Assembly (NCBI RefSeq): GCF_024594815.1
Contig: NZ_JANJOU010000001.1
Coordinates: forward strand, 496,001 to 560,000
Source: Roseomonas populi
GTDB taxonomy: Bacteria > Pseudomonadota > Alphaproteobacteria > Acetobacterales > Acetobacteraceae
Reading direction: 5' to 3'
Length of the DNA stretch: 64,000 nucleotides
This document shows, one piece after another, positions 7,425-18,646 of the stretch (position 1 is its first letter; each line of letters starts with the position of its first letter). Position numbers and translations under genes: made by a program. The notes under the pieces are model-generated. The model worked only from the letters and a program-made list of their open reading frames with translations. It did no database searches and had not been told where the DNA came from.

Positions 7425-9461
7425 CTACGACTCGGGCACGTTCCGCCGCAATTCGGCCAGCCAGGCCGCCGCGTTGCCGTCCGACGGAGCACGCCAGTCG
7501 CCGCGCGGGGAAAGGGAGCCGCCGGCCGCCACTTTCGGCCCATTTGGCAGGGCGGAACGCTTGAACTGGGCGAATCCGAAAAAGCGGCCGAGGAAGACCT
7601 CCAGCCAGCGGCGGATGGTCGGCAGGTCGTAGGCGCCGCGCCGCTCCTCCGGGAAGTGCGGCGGCCAAGCGCCGCGCGCGGCATCCCCCCAAGCCCGCAG
7701 CGCGAGGAACGCGACCTTCGACGGCCGAAAGCCGTAGCGCAGCGTGTAGAACAGGTTGAAGTCCTGCAGCGCGTAGGGGCCGATCTTCGACTCCGTGCTT
7801 TGGATGGCGCCGCCGGCATCGGCCGGCACCAGCTCCGGCGAGATCTCCGTGTTCAGTACGTCTTGCAGGATGGCGGAAACCTCGGCCTCGAAGATCCCCT
7901 CCTCCGCCACCCAGCGGATCAGGTGCTGGATCAGCGTCTTCGGCACGCCCGCATTGACGTTGTAGTGCGACATCTGGTCGCCCACGCCGTAGGTGCACCA
8001 GCCCAGCGCGAGCTCCGAGAGGTCGCCCGTGCCGAGGACGATGCCGTTCTCGTTGTTCGCGGCGCGGAACAGGTAGTCGGTGCGGAGCCCGGCCTGCACG
8101 TTCTCGAAGGTCACGTCGTACACGGGCTCGCCGCCCGCGAAGCGATGGCCGAGATCCTTCAGCATCTGCGTGGCGGAGGGGCGGATATCCAGCTCCCGCG
8201 CGTCGATCCCCAGCGCCGCCATCAGCCGGTGCGCGCTGCTCTTTGTGCCGGCACTGGTGCCGAAGCCCGGCATGGTGAAGCCGATGATGTCCGTGCGCGG
8301 GCGCTTCATCAGGTCCATCGCGCGTGCCGCGACGATCAGCGCCTGGGTGGAATCGAGCCCGCCGGAGACGCCGATGACGATCTTCGGGTTGCCGATGGCC
8401 GTCAGCCGCTGCACCAGGCCGGAGACCTGGATGGCATAGGCCTCGTAGCAGTCCTGGTTCAGCCGCGCGGGATCGGCGGGCACGAAGGGGAAGCGCTCCA
8501 CCCGCCGCTGGAAGCCGATATCCTCCATCGGCGGATCGAGCCGGAACGTCGCCGTGCGGAAGGGGCGCGCGTGGATTCGGCGGTTGTCGTCGAAGGTGCC
8601 CTGCCGTGCCCGCTCCTGCCGGAGCATGTCCAGGTCCAGGTCGGCGAACACGGTCTGCCCCTCGGCGGGGAAGCGCTCGCTCTCGGCGAGTTTCGCGCCG
8701 TTCTCGAAGATCGAGACCTGCCCATCCCAGGCGAGGTCGGTGGTGGACTCCCCCGCCCCTGCCGCGGCGTAGATATAGGCGCCGATGCAGCGCGCGGATT
8801 GCGAGGCGCAGAGCAGCCTGCGCGTATCCGCCTTCCCCACTGTGATGTTGCTGGCTGAAAGGTTCGCCAGCACCACGGCCCCGGCCAGCGCGCCCGCGTT
8901 GCTCGGCGGGTCCGGCACCCAGAGGTCCTCGCAGATCTCGGTGTGGATCACGAGGCCGGGCAGGTCCTCGGCGGCGAAGATCTGGTCGGGGCCGAAAGGT
9001 GCCTCGTGGCCGCCGACGCGGATTGTCCCGCCCTCCGTCCCCGCGCCGGAGGCGAACCACCGCCGCTCGTAGAACTCGCGGTAGTTCGGCAGGTGGATCT
9101 TCGGCACCACGCCCAGCAGCCGTCCGCGATGGATCACCAGGGCGCAGTTGTAGATACGCCCCATGTACCGGAGCGGCGCGCCCACCATCAGCACGGGCAG
9201 CAGATCTGCCGATTCCGCGACCAGCCGAGCGGCGGCCTCCTCCACCGCGTCCAGCAGCACGTCCTGCAGGTGCAGGTCGTCGATGGCGTAGCCGGAAAGG
9301 CCGAGTTCCGGGAACACCGCCAGGGCCGCGCCGCGCGCGTGGCATTCCCGCGCGGCGGCCAGGATGGAGGTGGCGTTGGCGGCCGGATCGGCCAGACGGA
9401 TTCGGGTTGTGCAGGCGGCGACCCGCGCGAAGCCGTGACGGTAGAGGGCGTGGAAGCTCAT
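7425..9461 (-). CDS. nadE: Glutamine-dependent NAD+ synthetase
   Basis: A 678-residue two-domain enzyme that makes NAD+ from nicotinate adenine dinucleotide, using ammonia from glutamine. The N-terminal nitrilase-type glutaminase (about residues 10-300) shows the Glu52-Lys121-Cys177 triad in [21 protein letters not shown] and TEICEDLW. The C-terminal synthetase has the PP-loop SGGLDS at 366-371 for ATP activation. The length matches long-type NadE. The start is the ATG at 9461. nadD lies about 6 kb away on the other strand, so two NAD-biosynthesis steps are in this window. Confidence 0.95.
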   Translation of the reverse strand: MSFHALYRHGFARVAACTTRIRLADPAANATSILAAARECHARGAALAVFPELGLSGYAIDDLHLQDVLLDAVEEAAARLVAESADLLPVLMVGAPLRYMGRIYNCALVIHRGRLLGVVPKIHLPNYREFYERRWFASGAGTEGGTIRVGGHEAPFGPDQIFAAEDLPGLVIHTEICEDLWVPDPPSNAGALAGAVVLANLSASNITVGKADTRRLLCASQSARCIGAYIYAAAGAGESTTDLAWDGQVSIFENGAKLAESERFPAEGQTVFADLDLDMLRQERARQGTFDDNRRIHARPFRTATFRLDPPMEDIGFQRRVERFPFVPADPARLNQDCYEAYAIQVSGLVQRLTAIGNPKIVIGVSGGLDSTQALIVAARAMDLMKRPRTDIIGFTMPGFGTSAGTKSSAHRLMAALGIDARELDIRPSATQMLKDLGHRFAGGEPVYDVTFENVQAGLRTDYLFRAANNENGIVLGTGDLSELALGWCTYGVGDQMSHYNVNAGVPKTLIQHLIRWVAEEGIFEAEVSAILQDVLNTEISPELVPADAGGAIQSTESKIGPYALQDFNLFYTLRYGFRPSKVAFLALRAWGDAARGAWPPHFPEERRGAYDLPTIRRWLEVFLGRFFGFAQFKRSALPNGPKVAAGGSLSPRGDWRAPSDGNAAAWLAELRRNVPES

Positions 9462-9526
9462 GGTGTCCGACTGAACGATCCCGGGCCGCCCGCGTTGGCG
9501 GCGTGGTGCAACTTCATCTGCCCGGC

Positions 9527-9545
9527 ACGCGGGCGCAACCCGCGT
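9527..9545. promoter_or_regulatory. Inverted repeat in the nadE / MFS divergent region
   Basis: ACGCGGG and CCCGCGT form perfect 7-base arms around CGCAA, within the 198-base region between the divergent nadE and MFS genes. This is a candidate operator only. No regulator gene lies next to it. Confidence 0.25.
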
Positions 9546-9659
9546 TGCCGCGCCCGCCCCCTACGCCCCGCCTGAACGCGGGATGGTGATCCGCGCCCGG
9601 CTTCCGCGGCACGGCGATCCGTTCCATGCGATGCCGGGCCAGTACGGAACCGTCTGAGA

Positions 9660-11174
<1,515 letters not shown>

Positions 11175-11220
11175 ACCCCCTCCCCCACCGGGCGTTCCTC
11201 TCCAAGAAGGAGACCTGGTC

Positions 11221-11427
11221 ATGAGCGAGCGCGAGGAAAGCTTCGAGGAGCGGGTGCAGCGCCTGGAGCGCCGGCGCGTGGGCCCGGAGGACGGAGAGGT
11301 GCGCAAGCAGGGGGGCGAGGCCGAGGACCGGATGGAAACGGCCGAGGACGAGGCCGTGCAGCCCGGCGAGAGCACGCGCCCCGGACCGGCCCCGCAAGGT
11401 CCCGCATCCCCCTCGGGGCTGCCCTGA
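11221..11427 (+). CDS. Small hydrophilic hypothetical protein
   Basis: A 68-residue, highly charged protein beginning MSEREESFEERVQRLERR, with Pro/Gly-rich C-terminal residues. The first half could form a short amphipathic or coiled helix; the rest looks disordered. The ATG at 11221 has a convincing AAGAAGGAG ribosome-binding site, which is the main support for it being real. It lies between the MFS gene and proB on the same strand. No function recognised. Confidence 0.6.
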   Translation: MSEREESFEERVQRLERRRVGPEDGEVRKQGGEAEDRMETAEDEAVQPGESTRPGPAPQGPASPSGLP

Positions 11428-11475
11428 ACCCTCCCCCTGTCGCGGGGGGCGCCCGCCCGTGGTAACGGCGCGGGC

Positions 11476-12606
11476 ATGTCCACGCCGTCCCTTGCCCCCT
11501 CTCTCCGAACGGCCCGCCGCATCGTCGTGAAGATCGGGTCCGCCCTTGTGGTGGACCCGGCCACGGCGGCGCCGCGGGCGGAGTGGCTGGCCTCCGTCGC
11601 GGCCGACGTGGCACGGCTGCGGAAGCACGGGGCGGAGGTGGTTCTCGTCTCCTCCGGCTCCATCGCCCTGGCCCGGCACCAGCTGGGCCTGACCCGCCGC
11701 GCCCTGCGGCTGGAGGAGAAGCAGGCCGCCGCCGCCGTGGGCCAGATCCGCCTGGCCGGCGCCTGGGAGCACGCGCTCGGCGCCCATGGCATGACCGCCG
11801 CCCAGGTGCTGCTGACCCTGGAGGACAGCGAGGACCGCCGCCGCTACCTGAACGCGCGCGAGACGCTGAAGACCCTGCTGAACCTGGGCTGCGTGCCCGT
11901 GATCAACGAGAACGACACGGTCGCCACCGCCGAGATCCGCTTCGGCGACAACGACCGCCTGGCTGCCCGCGTGGCGGAGATGATCGAGGCGGATGCGCTG
12001 ATCCTCCTCTCCGACATCGACGGCCTCTACACCGCCGATCCCCGCCGCGACCCCCATGCGCGCCACCTGCCCGTGGTGGAGCGGGTGACGGAGGAGATCA
12101 TGGCCATGGGCGGGGATCCCCCGCCCGGCTACTCCTCCGGCGGGATGCGGACGAAGCTGATCGCGGCGCGGATCGCCACCGGCGCGGGCTGCGCCATGGC
12201 GATCGCGATCGGCAAGGAGAACAACCCCCTTTCCGCCATGCTGGACGGCGCCCGCTCCACCTGGTTCCTGCCGGCGCCGGAGGGGCGTTCCGCGCGCAAG
12301 AGCTGGATCGCGGGGTCGCTTGCCCCGCACGGGCGGCTGGTGGTGGATGACGGCGCCGCGAAGGCGCTGGCCGAGGGCAGCTCGCTCCTCCCCGCCGGGG
12401 TCCGGGACGTGCAGGGGGAGTTCGACCGCGGCGACGCCGTCTCCATCCGCGCCCTGGACGGGCGGGAGCTGGCCCGTGGCCTCTCCGCCTACGATGCCGA
12501 GAGCGCGCGCCGCATCGCCGGCCGCCGCAGCGCGGAGATCGAGGCCATTCTCGGCTGGCGCGGTCGGGATGTGATCATTCACCGGGACGACATGGTGCTC
12601 GTCTGA
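11476..12606 (+). CDS. proB: Glutamate 5-kinase
   Basis: A 376-residue enzyme catalysing the first step of proline synthesis, phosphorylating glutamate. The amino-acid-kinase domain shows [33 protein letters not shown] and [14 protein letters not shown] in order. The last 90 residues ([11 protein letters not shown] to [16 protein letters not shown]) are the PUA domain found in full-length ProB. The start is the ATG at 11476. proA follows about 1 kb downstream with two small genes in between. By family knowledge ProB is feedback-inhibited by proline. Confidence 0.96.
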   Translation: MSTPSLAPSLRTARRIVVKIGSALVVDPATAAPRAEWLASVAADVARLRKHGAEVVLVSSGSIALARHQLGLTRRALRLEEKQAAAAVGQIRLAGAWEHALGAHGMTAAQVLLTLEDSEDRRRYLNARETLKTLLNLGCVPVINENDTVATAEIRFGDNDRLAARVAEMIEADALILLSDIDGLYTADPRRDPHARHLPVVERVTEEIMAMGGDPPPGYSSGGMRTKLIAARIATGAGCAMAIAIGKENNPLSAMLDGARSTWFLPAPEGRSARKSWIAGSLAPHGRLVVDDGAAKALAEGSSLLPAGVRDVQGEFDRGDAVSIRALDGRELARGLSAYDAESARRIAGRRSAEIEAILGWRGRDVIIHRDDMVLV

Positions 12607-12666
12607 GCCAACCCGGGGCGGCCCGGGCCGTTGGGGCGGGAGGACGCCATCGCCCCGGAGACAGCC

Positions 12667-13119
12667 TTGATCCGTTCCCTGCTCATCGGCATCCCCGGCG
12701 GGATGCGGTCCATGACGCCGCTCGCCGCCGTCACCGTCGCGGCCCGGCGCGGCGCGCTGCCCCGCGGCAACGGCGCGCCGTCCATCCTCTCCCACCCCTG
12801 GGCGTCCTGGGCCACGGTCGCGCTCGCGATCGGGGAGCTGATCGGGGACAAGCTGCCCTCCGCGCCGGACCGGATCATCGCGCCGGGAATCGGGGCCCGG
12901 CTCGTCACCGGAGCGGTGGCGGGCATGGCGCTGGCACCGCGCGAGAAGCGCGGCACCGCCGCCCTGCTCGGCGCTGCGGGCGCGGTGGCCGCCTCCTACA
13001 TCACCTTCGATGCCCGGATCCGCTCCATGCGGCGGCACGGGCAGGTCTCCACCGGGCTCGTCGAGGACGCGATCATGCTGGCCGCCACGCTCTGGATCGT
13101 GGGCGGTTCGCGCCGCTGA
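12667..13119 (+). CDS. DUF4126-like integral membrane protein
   Basis: A small membrane protein beginning LIRSLLIGIPGGMRSMTPLAAV with several hydrophobic segments and a conserved-looking GELIGDKLPSAPDR loop, which resembles DUF4126 family proteins. No ATG is available. I prefer the TTG at 12667, seven bases after GGAG, giving 150 residues; a TTG at 12631 would add 12 charged residues. It lies between proB and the VOC gene. Function unknown. Confidence 0.75.
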   Translation: MIRSLLIGIPGGMRSMTPLAAVTVAARRGALPRGNGAPSILSHPWASWATVALAIGELIGDKLPSAPDRIIAPGIGARLVTGAVAGMALAPREKRGTAALLGAAGAVAASYITFDARIRSMRRHGQVSTGLVEDAIMLAATLWIVGGSRR

Positions 13120-13125
13120 GGGCGC

Positions 13126-13494
13126 TCAGCCCATCTTGAAGGCGTTGAGCTTGTTGCCGTCCGGATCGCGGAAGTAGGCGGCGTAGAAGCCGGGCCAGCG
13201 CTCGCCCGGCGCGCCCTCGTCCGTGCCGCCGTTCTCCAGCGCGATCCGGTGCAGGCGGTCCACCTGCTCCCGGTCCTTCGCCTCCAGCGCCACCATCACG
13301 CCGTTGCCCACCGTGGCGGCCGCGCCGTCGAAAGGATGGGTCAGGCCGATTCCCGGGCCGCCGCCGGGCGAGCCCCAGGCGATGAACTGCTCGTTCTCCA
13401 TCATCCGCCCGGCGCCGAAATCGGCCAGCAGGGCGTCGTAGAACCTCGCGCCCCTCTCGCGGTCATTGGTGCCGAGCGTCACGTAGCCGATCAT
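13126..13494 (-). CDS. VOC-family (glyoxalase-fold) protein
   Basis: A 122-residue single-domain protein. It begins MIGYVTLGTNDRERGARFYDALL and ends YFRDPDGNKLNAFKMG, both typical of vicinal-oxygen-chelate (glyoxalase/bleomycin-resistance) folds with paired beta-alpha-beta units. The ATG at 13494 has GGAGG ten bases upstream. It faces the DUF4126-like gene tail to tail with a six-base gap and is divergent from proA. It could bind a metal and a small substrate, or act as a resistance protein. No specific substrate is assignable. Confidence 0.85.
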   Translation of the reverse strand: MIGYVTLGTNDRERGARFYDALLADFGAGRMMENEQFIAWGSPGGGPGIGLTHPFDGAAATVGNGVMVALEAKDREQVDRLHRIALENGGTDEGAPGERWPGFYAAYFRDPDGNKLNAFKMG

Positions 13495-13645
13495 CGCCGC
13501 CTCCCCGGATGGCGCGGCAGGCTCCCATGCCGGGGCCGCGGCAGGAAGCGCCGGCCCCACCCTTGCGCGGGACCGTGTTCTGCTCCGCGCGAAGGCAGGC
13601 CCGGCGGCGCTTCCCCTCGCCGCCGCGCGGGATTACCTGGGTATC

Positions 13646-14920
13646 ATGAACGCGATCGTCGATCCCGCCGCCATCGCCCGCGCCGCGCTTGAGGAGGCCG
13701 CCAAGGCCGCCCGCGCCGCCGCCACGATCCTGGCGCGTGCCCCGCGACCGACGAAGGACGCGGCCCTGCTGGCCGCCGCCGCCGCGTTGCGCGCACGGCA
13801 GGACGAGATCCTGGCCGCGAACGAGGCCGACCTGGCCGGCGCGCCAGACCTCTCCCCCGCCTACAAGGACCGGCTCACCCTCAACCCCGCCCGGGTGGAG
13901 GCGATGGCGCGCGGGCTGGAGGAGGTGGCCGCCCTGCCCGACCCCGTGGGCCGCGTGCTGGCGGAGTGGACCCGCCCCAACGGCCTCGTCATCCGCCGCG
14001 TTGCCCAGCCCATCGGCGTGGTGGGCATGATCTACGAGAGCCGCCCCAATGTGGGCGCCGACGCCGCCGCCATCTGCCTGAAGGCCGGCAGCCCCGTGAT
14101 CCTGCGCGGGGGCAAGGAGAGCCTGAACAGCGCCGCCGCCATCCACGCCTGCATCGTGGAAGGCCTGCGGGCCGCCGAGCTGCCGGAGGCCTGCGTGCAG
14201 GTGGCGCCGAACACGGACCGCGCCTTCGTCGGCGCCATGCTGGCGGCCGCCGGCCTGATCGACCTCATCATCCCCCGCGGCGGCAAGGGGCTGGTGACGC
14301 GGGTGATGGAGGAGGCGCGCGTGCCCGTCCTCGCCCATGCCGAGGGGTTGAACCACACCTATGTCCACGCGGCGGCCAATGCCGCCATGGCGCGTTCCGT
14401 GCTGGCGAACGCGAAGATGCGCCGCACCGGCGTCTGCGGCGCGACCGAGACGCTGCTGATCGACCGCGCCGTCGCTCCCTCGCTGCTGCCGCCGCTGGTG
14501 GAGGAGCTGCGTGCGCTGGGCTGCAGCTTCCGCGCGGACGGGGCCGCCCGCGCGATCGTGCCGGGGCTGGAGGCCGCGGGCGAGCAGGACTTCTTCACGG
14601 AGTGGCTGGACGCGGTACTCAATGTGGCCGTGGTGGACGGGGTGGAGGGCGCGCTGGAGCACATCCGCCTGCACGGCAGCGAGCACACCGACGCCATCAT
14701 CACGGAGGACGCGGAGGCGGCGCAGGAATTCCTGAACGGCCTCTCCTCCGCGGTCGGGCTCTGGAACGCCTCCACCCAGTTCTGCGACGGCGGGGAGTTC
14801 GGCTTCGGCGCAGAGATTGGCATCGCCACCGGCCGGCTGCACGCGCGCGGCCCGGTCGGGTTGGAGCAGCTCTGCACCTGGCGCTACCATGTGATCGGGA
14901 CCGGACAGGTTCGTCCCTGA
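13646..14920 (+). CDS. proA: Glutamate-5-semialdehyde dehydrogenase (gamma-glutamyl phosphate reductase)
   Basis: A 424-residue aldehyde-dehydrogenase-fold enzyme reducing gamma-glutamyl phosphate with NADPH, the second step of proline synthesis. Family blocks are present in order: AQPIGVVGMIYESRPNV, the SPVILRGGKES segment, LIIPRGGKGL, and RRTGVCGATETLLID containing the catalytic Cys region. The C-terminal SVQ-type end is replaced here by GLEQLCTWRYHVIGTGQVR, also typical of ProA. The ATG at 13646 is used. It functions with ProB about 1 kb upstream. Confidence 0.96.
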   Translation: MNAIVDPAAIARAALEEAAKAARAAATILARAPRPTKDAALLAAAAALRARQDEILAANEADLAGAPDLSPAYKDRLTLNPARVEAMARGLEEVAALPDPVGRVLAEWTRPNGLVIRRVAQPIGVVGMIYESRPNVGADAAAICLKAGSPVILRGGKESLNSAAAIHACIVEGLRAAELPEACVQVAPNTDRAFVGAMLAAAGLIDLIIPRGGKGLVTRVMEEARVPVLAHAEGLNHTYVHAAANAAMARSVLANAKMRRTGVCGATETLLIDRAVAPSLLPPLVEELRALGCSFRADGAARAIVPGLEAAGEQDFFTEWLDAVLNVAVVDGVEGALEHIRLHGSEHTDAIITEDAEAAQEFLNGLSSAVGLWNASTQFCDGGEFGFGAEIGIATGRLHARGPVGLEQLCTWRYHVIGTGQVRP

Positions 14921-14967
14921 TCCGGCCAGCCACGGGAAGATCCCGGGCCCGGGAGGAGATCACACCC

Positions 14968-15840
14968 ATGCGCCTGACCGCGCTGCTGGCCATCACGGCC
15001 CTTACCATCGGCACGGGCGCCGCGCGGGCAGCCTGCCCGTCCGATGCCGACGTGCAGCGCATGGCGGGCGACATCCTCGCCAACCGCCCGGCACAGGGCT
15101 ACGGCCCAGGCCTGACGATGGAGGACACGGCCTGCGCGCGGGCGAAGATCGTCGCCATCATGGCGGAGCGGCTGGGCGCGCCGGTGGGCTACAAGGTGGG
15201 CCTCACCAACGCCGCCGCGCAGCAGCGCTTCGGCATCCCGCACCCCGTGCGCGGCACGATCTTCCAGGCGACCATCCGCGCCCATGGCACGCAGGGCAGC
15301 CCCGCCGAGGTCCCGGCCGCCTTCGGCGCCGTGCCGAACGTGGAGAGCGACCTCCTGGTGCGGGTGAAGGACGAAGGCATCAACGAGGCGGGGGCGGACC
15401 ACGTCGCCATCCTCCGGCACCTCGACCAGGTGATCCCCTTCATCGAGATGCCGGACCTCGTCTTCGCGCCCGGGCAGATGAACGGGCCGGGGCTGGTCGC
15501 CATCAATGTCGGCGCCCGGCTGGGCGTGCTGGGCGATCCCATCCCCGTCCAGGCGACGCCGGACTTCGCGGCGCGGCTGGGGGGCATGACGGTGGTGCTG
15601 GCGAACGACCAGAAGGAGCTGTCCCGCGTTCCCGCCAGCGCGCTGCTGGGCCATCCGCTGAACGCGATCCCCTGGCTGGTCGAGGACCTGAAGGCCGAGG
15701 GGAAGCGGCTGCGCGCGGGGGACATCATCTCCCTCGGCGGCTTCTCCCCCGCCCTGGCGACGGAAGCGGGGCGCACCGTCACCGTCACCTATGAGGGGCT
15801 GGCGGAGCGCCCGGTGACCGTCTCGGTGCGAACGCCCTGA
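14968..15840 (+). CDS. Exported 2-keto-4-pentenoate hydratase / fumarylacetoacetase-like protein
   Basis: A 290-residue protein with a clear N-terminal signal peptide (MRLTALLAITALTIG, predicted cleavage after ARA near residue 22). The mature part resembles 2-keto-4-pentenoate hydratases of the FAA hydrolase superfamily: GAPVGYKVGLTNAAAQ, VESDLLVRVKD with metal-type Glu, and INVGARLGV. The ATG at 14968 follows GGGAGGAG. Members of this superfamily are normally cytosolic enzymes of aromatic catabolism, so an exported form is odd. It sits between proA and nadD with no catabolic neighbours. Activity is uncertain. Confidence 0.8.
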   Translation: MRLTALLAITALTIGTGAARAACPSDADVQRMAGDILANRPAQGYGPGLTMEDTACARAKIVAIMAERLGAPVGYKVGLTNAAAQQRFGIPHPVRGTIFQATIRAHGTQGSPAEVPAAFGAVPNVESDLLVRVKDEGINEAGADHVAILRHLDQVIPFIEMPDLVFAPGQMNGPGLVAINVGARLGVLGDPIPVQATPDFAARLGGMTVVLANDQKELSRVPASALLGHPLNAIPWLVEDLKAEGKRLRAGDIISLGGFSPALATEAGRTVTVTYEGLAERPVTVSVRTP

Positions 15841-15878
15841 GACCGCGAATCGCCGGGCGCGGGGCCGCATAGGCGCCC

Positions 15879-16652
15879 ATGCCGCCCCCCGTCCCGCCGG
15901 CCGGCCGCGAGAAAGCGCCGTCGCCCCGCCCCGCCCCCTCGCACCGCGAGCCCGGCCGCTATGGCGACGGGCGGCGCGTGCGGATCGGGCTGCTCGGCGG
16001 CTCCTTCAACCCCGCCCATCCCGGCCACCGGCACGTGGCGGAGATGGCGCTGCACGTCCTGCGCCTGGACGAGGTCTGGCTCCTCGTCTCCCCCGGCAAC
16101 CCGTTGAAGCCGCGCGCGGGCATGGCGCCTTTCGAGGAACGGCTCGATTCGGCCCGCCGGATCGCCGATGGCCGCCGCGTGATCGCCGTGGACATCGAGG
16201 CGCGGCTTGGGCTGCGGGAAACGGAGCGCACCCTCTCCCGCCTGCGGCGCCTGTTCCCGCGCGCCGAATTCGTCTGGATCATGGGGGCGGACAACATGGT
16301 GCAGCTGCCGCGCTGGCGCCGCTGGCGGCGGCTGGCGCGCCGCACCCCCGTGGCGGTGCTGCCGCGCCCGGGCTACACCCGCCGCGCCATGCACGGCGCC
16401 GCCGCCGCCGCCCTGCGCCACCATCGCCGCCCCTGCGGCGCGCTGATGGCCGAGGCGGGGCGCGAACCCGGCGCCCCGGCACCACATCGCCCCCCTGCCA
16501 GGCACGCCCCCTGGTGCCTGGTGCCCGCGCGGGAGCATCCGGCGAGCGCGACGGCGATCCGGGCCTTGCGAGCCAACGCAACCACGGCCACTTCCGGCCC
16601 TTCTGAGGGAAGCGCCCCAGCGCCCCTTCCCGCGGCGGCCGGAGCGGATTGA
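15879..16652 (+). CDS. nadD: Nicotinate-nucleotide adenylyltransferase
   Basis: A 257-residue nucleotidyltransferase that converts nicotinate mononucleotide and ATP to nicotinate adenine dinucleotide. Motifs seen: LLGGSFNPAHPGHRHVAE with the HxGH-type phosphate site, SPGNPLKP, WIMGADNMVQLPRW, and a late SATAIRAL that corresponds to the ISSTxIR motif. The N-terminal 30 residues are Pro/Arg-rich and lie outside the domain, so the true start could be internal. It is followed by rsfS and rlmH, a gene order common in bacteria. Confidence 0.93.
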   Translation: MPPPVPPAGREKAPSPRPAPSHREPGRYGDGRRVRIGLLGGSFNPAHPGHRHVAEMALHVLRLDEVWLLVSPGNPLKPRAGMAPFEERLDSARRIADGRRVIAVDIEARLGLRETERTLSRLRRLFPRAEFVWIMGADNMVQLPRWRRWRRLARRTPVAVLPRPGYTRRAMHGAAAAALRHHRRPCGALMAEAGREPGAPAPHRPPARHAPWCLVPAREHPASATAIRALRANATTATSGPSEGSAPAPLPAAAGAD

Positions 16653-16702
16653 ACCCGGCGCAGTGCGGCGCCACGAAGCAGAGACGAAGAGAGGAGCGAG
16701 CT

Positions 16703-18646
16703 ATGGCCCGCACCCCCAAAGAACCCACCGGCGGCACCACCCGCGGCCGGACCACGCGGGAGAAGGCCCCCGCGGCCGGCACGCGCAAGGCACCGGCAAG
16801 GCCGGCCGCCCGCCCCGCCAAGCCCGCGGCGGCGAAGCCTGCGGCGCGCGCGGCCAAGCCTGCCCCTGCCCGGGCGGCTGCCGCGAAGCCCGCCGCAAGC
16901 AGGGCGAAGGCCACGGCCGCCCCCGCGCGGGGCAAGGCGCCCGCCGCGAAGGCCCGCACCCCCGCCGCCGCGCCGGCGAGCCGCGCCCGGGCCACGGCCG
17001 CGCCCCCGAGCCGCGCGAAGGCTCCTGCCCCCAAGGCGGCCGCCTCCCGGACAACTGCCTCCAGGACGACCGCCGCCAAGGCGAACACCCGCGCCGCGAA
17101 GCCGGCCGCCAACCGCGCGAAGGCTCCGGCGCGCGCGGCCTCCGGTAGGGCGACCCCTGCCAAGGCGGCGCCTGCCCGGACCGCCCCGGCCAAGGCGGCA
17201 CCCGCTCCTCGCGCCGCCGCGTCGAAGCCCGCTCCTCGCGCCGCCGCGTCGAAGGCGGCACCGGCTCGCACGGCTAAGGCCGCGCCGAAGGCTGCCGCAC
17301 CTGCGCGTGGCAAGGCCGCGCCGAAAGCCGCCGCGAGCCCGGCGCCGCGCGCTGCCGCCAGGGCGGCAACCCCTGCTCGCGGGCGCGCCGCCACGTCCCG
17401 CGCCGCGCCGCGCCCGGCCGCCCGTGAGGAAGCCCCGAAGGCGCCGGCCCGTGCAGTCCAGGCCCGCCCTGCCGCGAAGACCCCAGCGGCCAAGGCCCCT
17501 GCTGCCCGCAAGTCACCCGCGAGAACCGCGGTCAGGACCGTGACCGAGGTCGCGGCGGCGTCCGCGAAGGCTCCTGCCCGTTCCCGGGCGGCGGAGGCCC
17601 TGCCGGACGACACCGCCGCCCGCATCGCGGAGCTGGAAGCGACCCCCGCCCCCACCTCCCGCAAGCGCGCCACCGTCGCCGGCCCGAAGAGGCGCGGCAC
17701 CACCTTGCCCCGGCCCACCCCAAGCCCGGACCGGCTGGATGAGCTGGTGAAGGCGACCGTGGCCAGCCTGGAGGACGACAAGGCCGAGAACGTGGTGGTG
17801 CTGGACGTTGCCTCCCGCTCCGCCTTCGCGGACCGGATGGTGGTCGCCACCGGCCTGGCGGAGCGGCAGATCGAGGCCATGGCCCGCCACGTGGAGGAGG
17901 CCCTGGCGGAGCACGGCATCCGCCGCATCCGCACGGAGGCCTCGCCGGACTGGGTGCTGCTGGATGCCGGCGATCTGGTGATCCATCTCTTTAAGCCCGA
18001 GGCACGGCAGAACTACGCACTGGAGCGGATGTGGGGCCCGGATAGCCCGGCGGCCGAGGAAGCCACGATGCCGCCGCGCCCCTCCGGCGAGGCGGGCCAG
18101 GACATGGCCGCGAACGAGGATGGCGCCACGGGCGAGGGTGCCTCGGACGACGCGGACGACGACCTCCTCGACGACCTGGACGATGACGCGGACGCGGACG
18201 ACGACCTCGCCGCCGACAACGATTCGGACGACGAGGATGAAGACGAGGACGAGGACGACGACCTCGATGACGAGGACCTCGACGACGACGGTGATGATGA
18301 CTCTGATGAGGATGAGGACGACGACGTGACCGACGAGACCGAGGCGTCCGCGAACCCCGATCCGCGCAAGCCCATGGTGGACGGCGACTCCGATGACGCC
18401 CAGGCCGGCGACGCGCAGGACCGCCTCTACATCGGCGAGATCGGCGATGGCCGCCCCGGCGGCAGCGGCAACGGCGCCATCCTGCCCCCGGGCGAGGCGC
18501 TGGACGGCCCCGCCGGCTTCGCCTTCAACACGACCGGCGAGGACCTGCAGCCCAGCTTCCCGGACGAGGAGTCCGGTGGGGAATCGGGCGGCGCTGCCTC
18601 GCTGAGCGAGGGTGCCGACACCCGCAGGAAGGGCGGGGAGAGCTGA
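16703..18646 (+). CDS. rsfS: Ribosomal silencing factor RsfS with histone-H1-like N-terminus and acidic tail
   Basis: A 647-residue protein whose recognisable domain is only about 105 residues. Residues of about 340-445 form the RsfS/Iojap domain ([49 protein letters not shown] and NYALERMWG). RsfS binds ribosomal protein uL14 and blocks subunit joining in starvation. The preceding 330 residues are almost entirely Ala, Lys, Pro and Arg repeats, like histone H1 tails. A run of about 65 mostly Asp/Glu residues follows at about 480-545, then a Gly/Pro-rich end. Typical RsfS is 105-150 residues. The ATG at 16703 has GAGGAGCG upstream. rlmH overlaps its stop. Confidence 0.93.
   Translation: MARTPKEPTGGTTRGRTTREKAPAAGTRKAPARPAARPAKPAAAKPAARAAKPAPARAAAAKPAASRAKATAAPARGKAPAAKARTPAAAPASRARATAAPPSRAKAPAPKAAASRTTASRTTAAKANTRAAKPAANRAKAPARAASGRATPAKAAPARTAPAKAAPAPRAAASKPAPRAAASKAAPARTAKAAPKAAAPARGKAAPKAAASPAPRAAARAATPARGRAATSRAAPRPAAREEAPKAPARAVQARPAAKTPAAKAPAARKSPARTAVRTVTEVAAASAKAPARSRAAEALPDDTAARIAELEATPAPTSRKRATVAGPKRRGTTLPRPTPSPDRLDELVKATVASLEDDKAENVVVLDVASRSAFADRMVVATGLAERQIEAMARHVEEALAEHGIRRIRTEASPDWVLLDAGDLVIHLFKPEARQNYALERMWGPDSPAAEEATMPPRPSGEAGQDMAANEDGATGEGASDDADDDLLDDLDDDADADDDLAADNDSDDEDEDEDEDDDLDDEDLDDDGDDDSDEDEDDDVTDETEASANPDPRKPMVDGDSDDAQAGDAQDRLYIGEIGDGRPGGSGNGAILPPGEALDGPAGFAFNTTGEDLQPSFPDEESGGESGGAASLSEGADTRRKGGES
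17201..17254 (+). repeat. rsfS: Perfect 27-base tandem duplication inside rsfS
   Basis: Positions 17201-17227 and 17228-17254 are identical 27-base units encoding APRAAASKP-type repeats. The exact identity suggests a recent slippage or recombination event in the low-complexity N-terminal coding region. Confidence 0.85.

Noticed and set aside
13966-14967. A continuous frame through proA into the exported hydratase gene
   Set aside because: The part before 14968 is an out-of-frame reading of proA; the hydratase has its own signal peptide and ribosome-binding site.
16931-17520. Possible CRISPR-like repetition in the rsfS 5' half
   Set aside because: The repeats have no regular spacers and are codon-level Ala/Lys/Pro repeats within a clear open frame.
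18120-18329. Asp/Thr-type short frames in the acidic rsfS segment
   Set aside because: They are frame-shifted readings of the GAC/GAG-rich acidic tail.
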